From a virus, in IMG/VR virus record IMGVR_UViG_3300038436_000161, positions 1 to 46,107 of that record: a stretch of 46,107 nt of DNA; one strand, 5' to 3'. Shown here one piece after another: positions 42,801 to 46,107 of the stretch. The translations under genes and the position numbers were made by a program. A model generated the notes under the pieces. That model searched no databases. It saw only the letters and a list, made by a program, of their open reading frames with translations, and had not been told where the DNA came from. Within the stretch, counting starts at the first letter, position 1. Every line of letters begins with the position of its first letter.

Positions 42801-43076
42801 TTCACCCTGACGGACGGAGCCACTCGGATCGAGATACCTTGCCCGCTTGATGTGCAGCGGATCAATATTGCGGGGTATGATGTCATTAAGAACGTCTGGT
42901 TGAAGTTTAACTCATATGATTTCACGCATTGTGCATTCTCGCCGGAGGATGTAACGGACCTTCTTAACCTCATAAACAAGCTTATTGAGTATGTGGGGTT
43001 GGTTGGTGAAATCGATATTGTGATGCACGAAATCATAGAAGGTGGGTATCCTCTGATTCGACCGAATGATGAGTAA
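39825..43076 (+). CDS. Type IIG-like restriction-modification enzyme (nuclease plus N6-adenine methyltransferase)
   Basis: A 1083-residue protein. Residues about 60-95 hold a possible PD-(D/E)XK nuclease site: RMGRPDWRIHD followed by GYIEAKG. A helical connector follows. The gamma-type N6-adenine methyltransferase core starts near residue 375: FDYGAYYTPSELADCIVRL (motif X region), TLIDPCCGTGSFLERI (motif I, about residue 386) and VIGNPPSSDSA (motif IV, about residue 486). The last 500 residues are probably target recognition (for example FSRVGGGGTRRRPEISVAF). No helicase motifs are seen, so it is not type I, III or ISP with a translocase. It sits between the methyltransferases and vsr with a 6-base gap before it. 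Confidence 0.85.
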   Translation: MPYQAIIRRYLSGLQRDYQDALTGHQHTAELSFRPSLDRLFKELAMELNGSPDIVVILEPRNQARMGRPDWRIHDRNTLGVYGYIEAKGLTPTAFDITPHEEQFNRYLSLGHKLIITDGIDFVYSFNEGTRPQVVSLIDKALMNRPDWSRLTHNPQFEDMMRRFFSEPFPQYCDEGRLVELVALRTRLLSNEILRFSAISVAEAMDDAERNAITLLDGLLELVYNHNDQMLRQDSVFADFAAQVIMFSLLYAHRVECTDADSPTVKEQKIRDYLSRDIEGGQVLRPFLKIIHYINSPGNGDSFILTWTDECIHFLSFVHMTEQQRQRPDYHKLFELFLSKFDARSRFDYGAYYTPSELADCIVRLTEVIARQSFDGNSIFADGNTLIDPCCGTGSFLERIKQNDAQNGAYTLCGIEILPAPYMLATYRMAILDQELEGGRSHNELLLANTLSNCVFGEPANTETVEGFELYRAHEIASRPITLVIGNPPSSDSAKTNVGDDFSVILGLMDDFRPPAENRHGRQNTQKQINNPHLQFLRWGCAKLAASPNHSVLAYIVPSTFLEAESYKYARKYIVENFSSVWIVSVDADARAGVRSDSIFKTQQGRAILIATRRYGEPVGITRYRYFDISHFSKAQKSSWLEQDAGESISMFSEHDLDEVSYALCPSLPFDEELYSSYWPVSGENEPNAIFKQHCSGIKLAPTSIFTHLKAPMLKRRSRDIMQRGVPAAEEWLSRQDKPPKEIETRFFAEQLAAQGNAQAVDALLDVNIVDYALRPFLPVKAFLWQDLLHRFSRVGGGGTRRRPEISVAFSSEGTVGFALSHSPKDQKDMLKQFASFCWYYPDNDLCRRGNSYIYLNQYPVRGTRNGVIGNNINDRLCGRLSGLLGLDMGPVATEVVFYTFAVLCSQVYLDEFEGALFTVNRADMRPRIPIVDHADIFRSLASLGRRIAELEKRDYIPANHMGFDFSAIQAQIPAGFRLRWVDQPFDEEHETFTLTDGATRIEIPCPLDVQRINIAGYDVIKNVWLKFNSYDFTHCAFSPEDVTDLLNLINKLIEYVGLVGEIDIVMHEIIEGGYPLIRPNDE

Positions 43077-43089
43077 GAGGTGAGCGCTG

Positions 43090-43518
43090 ATGGCTGACGT
43101 GTACGATAAAAAAATGCGTTCTTCCGTTATGCAAAAGGTGCGCTCAAAGGGAAATAAGTCCACAGAACTACGTTTAATTAAGTTGTTCCGCAAAAACAAC
43201 ATTTCTGGCTGGAGGCGCAACTACCCTGTGAAGGGGCATCCCGATTTCGTGTTCCCAGACAAGAAGGTTGTTGTCTTTGTCGACGGATGTTTCTGGCATG
43301 GGCACGACTGCCGCAATACACGTCCGAAGGAGAACGAGGAATACTGGGCAAAAAAGCGAGAGCGCAACGTGCGGCACGACAAAGAGATCACTGCCATTTT
43401 CGAAGGCCGAAGCTGGACTGTACTGCGGATTTGGGAGTGCGAATTAAAGAAAAAGAATCTACCGCTATTGATTGAAAAATTAAAGACAGTCCTTTTCGCA
43501 GATTTGCAGGAGTTGTGA
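43090..43518 (+). CDS. vsr: Very short patch repair endonuclease (Vsr)
   Basis: A 142-residue Vsr enzyme. Family motifs are DKKMRSSVMQKVRSKGNKST, the catalytic GHPDFVFPDKKVVVFVDGC (Asp), FWHGHDCRNTRPKENEEYW (zinc and His) and RSWTVLRIWECEL. Vsr nicks at T:G mismatches that arise when 5-methylcytosine deaminates. Its position next to two C5 methyltransferases fits that role. The ribosome binding site is AGAGGTGAG. The next gene starts 1 base after its stop. Confidence 0.95.
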   Translation: MADVYDKKMRSSVMQKVRSKGNKSTELRLIKLFRKNNISGWRRNYPVKGHPDFVFPDKKVVVFVDGCFWHGHDCRNTRPKENEEYWAKKRERNVRHDKEITAIFEGRSWTVLRIWECELKKKNLPLLIEKLKTVLFADLQEL

Positions 43519-43519
43519 T

Positions 43520-43999
43520 ATGAGCTTTTTGGAAACACCTGGGGTTCCGAATAATGGCTGGATTTGCAGCGGAATGATTAATTTACGGGAGGACGATCCC
43601 GAAACGGAACTTGGAAACGTGCGAAACGGCAAAGAAGGCATACGGTATGTACATATCATGGAACATCCGCAATATCCGCAAACAGTGAGAGCGGGTCGCG
43701 TTTGCGCGGGAAAAATGGAGAATGATTATGCCGTTCCATGGCAGCGTGAACGCGAGTTGCTCAATCGGCACAACAGAAAAATGACTTTCCTGAAACGAGA
43801 ATGGCAATACCGCCAAAACGGCAACTACGTTCTGAAATTCAAGGGAGAGTGTTTAACGATAATTCCGAGTAAATATAATAAAAATCACTACGGTGTAATA
43901 TATGGCGGTCGGAGCGTCTGGAAATACAAAGGCAGGAAAATATCGGATTTGCGAACTGCAAAGTTGGCGGCTTTCGATATTTTCGATGCGTTGAGATAA
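43520..43999 (+). CDS. Uncharacterised protein inside the defence operon
   Basis: A 159-residue basic protein with an AGGAG site before its ATG, 1 base after the vsr stop. RYVHIMEHPQYPQTVRAGRV, then CAGKMENDY, resembles a small conserved core seen in phage and plasmid proteins that carry metal-binding Cys (here Cys16 and Cys62 are the likely pair). The C-terminus (KFKGECLTIIPSKYNKNHYG, VIYGGRSVWKYKGRKISDL) is a predicted beta-rich domain. No enzyme motif is seen. Its place between vsr and the OLD-type ATPase suggests a part in the same system. I do not recognise the family with certainty. Confidence 0.7.
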   Translation: MSFLETPGVPNNGWICSGMINLREDDPETELGNVRNGKEGIRYVHIMEHPQYPQTVRAGRVCAGKMENDYAVPWQRERELLNRHNRKMTFLKREWQYRQNGNYVLKFKGECLTIIPSKYNKNHYGVIYGGRSVWKYKGRKISDLRTAKLAAFDIFDALR

Positions 44000-44065
44000 T
44001 TGGTTTGTACAAATCCTACGGCACAAAAGCAGAGGCAAGTCATAAAAACTTTGTGAGGTGTAGTA

Positions 44066-46096
44066 ATGTATATTTCCAAAGTAACCATTCGCAACTTCAG
44101 AGTATTCGATAGCGAAGGCATTACCGCCTCATTTAAAAAGGGAGTCAATGCTGTTATTAGCGAAAACAACTGCGGCAAAACCGCCCTTGTAGACGCATTA
44201 AGGCTTGCTTTTTCAACAATGTCATATCGGAAAGAAATTTACTTTAACTTCTCGGATTTCCATATGGATAGCCGTGGGATACGAAGCAATGAGACGTCTA
44301 TTGATGTGTACCTTGATGAGGTGCCGCCGGATTTGTTTGAGATTTGGGATCCCGAGGACACGACAAAAGGAGAATTCCATGTTCGCTATTATACCGTTCG
44401 TGCATCTGACAGCAAAGAGAAGATACGTTACCGGATATGGGGCGGTCCCGTTGAGGGAAATACTATCTCAGCAGAAACATTTGAGGCTATTCGAGTCGCA
44501 TACTTAGGTGCGCTCAGAGATGCGGAAAATGAATTAAAACCCGCTCGAACCGGCAAGCTGGCAACACTGTTCACTTCGATTGTAAACACAGATGAAGCAA
44601 AGGATCGCGTGCTGTCTGCGATTAAACTCGCTAACTCCGATATTGAGAGACAAGACTCCATAAATCAGCTTCGGGAGATTATCAACACCAACCTATCTGT
44701 GCTTGAGCAGGACTTGCTCAGGCAGCAAGTTGGCGTTGGTTTGGTTGAACCGCGATTTGAGTCCATCGCAGCCTCATTGAGGGCATGGATCAGACCTCGT
44801 TGGATTTATATAAAAAACGACAACCCTGTACTTCAAGAAGTAAAAGAGCTTTATGCCGATGATGAATGGGCGCAATCTAATGATACCGAGAGCGACGGCG
44901 TTTATGTTGATGTGTGGTCATTGGAAAGTAAGGGACTCAGCGAAGAAATCAGAGGGACTCTCTCGTCTGAACTCAGCAAGAAGTTTGAGATAATGCAAAA
45001 CGGGCTGGGCTATAATAACTTGCTCTTTATGGCGGCGGTATTAGGCGATATTAAAGCCGCCACCGCTGAAACGCTGTTCAGTTTGCTGTTGGTGGAAGAA
45101 CCTGAAGCCCATCTGCATCCGCAGCTTCAAGAACTTGTACACAGCTTTTTTGAAAAGAACTCAAACAAAGACAATGTGCAAGTGCTTTACACTTCGCATT
45201 CGCCGACACTTGTTTCCCGTATCGGCATTGATAAGATTGTAATTTTATACGAAAACGCTCACAGGGTAAACTGTTTATCACTTTCAGAGAGCAATTTGGA
45301 TGAAAGGGATAGGTTCTACCTAGAGCGTTACCTTGATGTAACAAAATCGCAGATGCTTTTTGCGAAGGGTATCCTATTTGTTGAGGGCATCAGCGAAGCG
45401 CTCCTATTACCGAGCTTTGCAAAATTGATCGACCGTCCGCTTGATAAATACGCCATTTCGGTGGTTAATGTGGACGGTGTTTCGTTTGAACCGTTTTCCA
45501 AACTCCTTTGTTTTGCTAATGACCCACAAAGGCAAACCATTAAAGCGGCTATAATTACAGATGACGACCGTTGTACTGATAAGACAGTGTCAGAGCAGTA
45601 TATTCCAAAAGATTTAGATTTTGAATGTGAGCATCCAGTTTTAAAGGACATTGTTTCAAAGCTGGATGCAGGCGTGGCTTCCGCTCGATATGCGAAGATA
45701 GCTGAATTGTGCGGCTCTGCGCATATTAGCGTTTTCGGAGCGCCGAAAACACTCGAATACGCACTTTCCTTATCCGAAACGAATATCCACTATATGTTAA
45801 GTGCGGTAATCGATGTTTATCCGCAGGCGGGGAAGAATTTGTTCGTAAAAATTAATCAACTTGGCAGCGTTAAAGAAAAAGCCGCTTGTATTTGGCTGTT
45901 CATACGCGAACGATCGCAAAACAAAGCGCAATTTGCTCAAGCGCTGTTGCGAAGAGTACATTGTAAAAAGATTGTTTGCCAAAAAGGCGATGATTCTTTT
46001 GAAGATGTGGCTCTTACTCATAAGCGAGGGAAAAAGCTGGACATTGACCCTGCTCTATGTTATGATACAATAAAAGGTTGTGAGCAGGAGAGATGA
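44066..46096 (+). CDS. OLD-family ATPase with TOPRIM nuclease domain
   Basis: A 676-residue protein. MYISKVTIRNFRVFDSEGI starts the SMC-like ATPase; Walker A is AVISENNCGKTALVDALRL (Ser where most OLD proteins have Gly). LLLVEEPEAHLHPQLQ is Walker B and VLYTSHSPTLVSRI is the H-loop. The TOPRIM part has GILFVEGISEALLLPSFAKL (the Glu), VVNVDGVSF and AIITDDDR. OLD nucleases act in phage defence (for example the Gabija A subunit, with a UvrD-like helicase next to it). A new gene starts just after this one, but it is outside the window. Confidence 0.92.
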   Translation: MYISKVTIRNFRVFDSEGITASFKKGVNAVISENNCGKTALVDALRLAFSTMSYRKEIYFNFSDFHMDSRGIRSNETSIDVYLDEVPPDLFEIWDPEDTTKGEFHVRYYTVRASDSKEKIRYRIWGGPVEGNTISAETFEAIRVAYLGALRDAENELKPARTGKLATLFTSIVNTDEAKDRVLSAIKLANSDIERQDSINQLREIINTNLSVLEQDLLRQQVGVGLVEPRFESIAASLRAWIRPRWIYIKNDNPVLQEVKELYADDEWAQSNDTESDGVYVDVWSLESKGLSEEIRGTLSSELSKKFEIMQNGLGYNNLLFMAAVLGDIKAATAETLFSLLLVEEPEAHLHPQLQELVHSFFEKNSNKDNVQVLYTSHSPTLVSRIGIDKIVILYENAHRVNCLSLSESNLDERDRFYLERYLDVTKSQMLFAKGILFVEGISEALLLPSFAKLIDRPLDKYAISVVNVDGVSFEPFSKLLCFANDPQRQTIKAAIITDDDRCTDKTVSEQYIPKDLDFECEHPVLKDIVSKLDAGVASARYAKIAELCGSAHISVFGAPKTLEYALSLSETNIHYMLSAVIDVYPQAGKNLFVKINQLGSVKEKAACIWLFIRERSQNKAQFAQALLRRVHCKKIVCQKGDDSFEDVALTHKRGKKLDIDPALCYDTIKGCEQER

Positions 46097-46098
46097 TT

Positions 46099-46107
46099 AT
46101 GTCAGAC
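46099..46107 (+). CDS. Start of a further gene (truncated by the window edge)
   Basis: After the OLD gene stop an AGGAG (46086-46090) stands 8 bases before an ATG at 46099, which continues ATG TCA GAC to the edge. An ATG at 46093 overlapping the stop is also possible. Only three codons are seen, so nothing about the product can be said. A UvrD-like helicase here would complete a Gabija-type pair. Confidence 0.4.

Noticed and set aside
37406-43076. A type I or BREX system
   Set aside because: No HsdR, HsdS, PglZ, BrxC or translocase helicase motif is seen in the window.
36944-46107. Prophage right end with integrase and att site
   Set aside because: No tyrosine or serine recombinase motif is present in any frame, so the right end must lie beyond the window.

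Overview
The window is most of a temperate siphovirus-type prophage from a Gram-positive, probably clostridial, host of medium-high GC (Peptococcaceae-like; the organism is inferred from gene families and gene order, not from a marker gene). Strong AGGAGG ribosome binding sites, frequent ATGA stop/start overlaps, phi13-type tail genes, a PolA/VapE/SNF2/VRR-NUC replication set and the TerS-methylase-amidoligase-TerL order all fit prophages of Clostridia.

From 1 to about 34.8 kb everything reads on the minus strand, so transcription runs from high to low coordinates. The early part (34.8-22 kb) holds a 49-codon leader gene, a sigma-like regulator, small proteins, a RecB/Cas4-like nuclease (DUF2800), a DUF2815 protein, a family A DNA polymerase carrying an intein, a Bro-N/KilAC antirepressor, a deoxyribosyltransferase-like protein, a VapE primase-helicase, VRR-NUC, an HNH enzyme and an SNF2 helicase. 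A sigma-region-4-like late regulator (22.0-22.4 kb) precedes the packaging and virion genes. From 21.9 to 13.9 kb come HNH, small terminase, two ParB-methyltransferase fusions, a virulence-related protein, DUF4314, amidoligase, GGCT, DUF5049 and large terminase. From 13.9 kb down to 1 come portal, ClpP-like protease, capsid, connectors, tail tube, frameshifted G/GT chaperone, tape measure, Dit, tail-tip and repeat-rich fibre-like proteins. Lysis genes are not seen and would lie beyond the left edge.

From 34.9 to 37.1 kb is a control region: a minus-strand ImmA/IrrE-like metallopeptidase split by an apparent frameshift, closed by an intrinsic terminator, and facing a plus-strand XRE regulator across two good divergent promoters. 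From 37.2 kb to the right edge a compact plus-strand operon carries the XRE regulator, two C5-cytosine methyltransferases, a 1083-residue nuclease-methyltransferase (type IIG-like), a Vsr endonuclease, an unknown 159-residue protein and an OLD-family ATPase/TOPRIM nuclease. A further gene starts in the last bases. This is best read as a restriction/defence cargo island carried by the prophage, and it is the most interesting part of the window.

No integrase, att site, IS element, tRNA, rRNA or CRISPR array was found. No stretch over 300 bases lacks a gene. The largest gaps are 24857-25083 (palindrome and inverted repeat), 34770-34995 (terminator) and 36914-37193 (divergent promoters).
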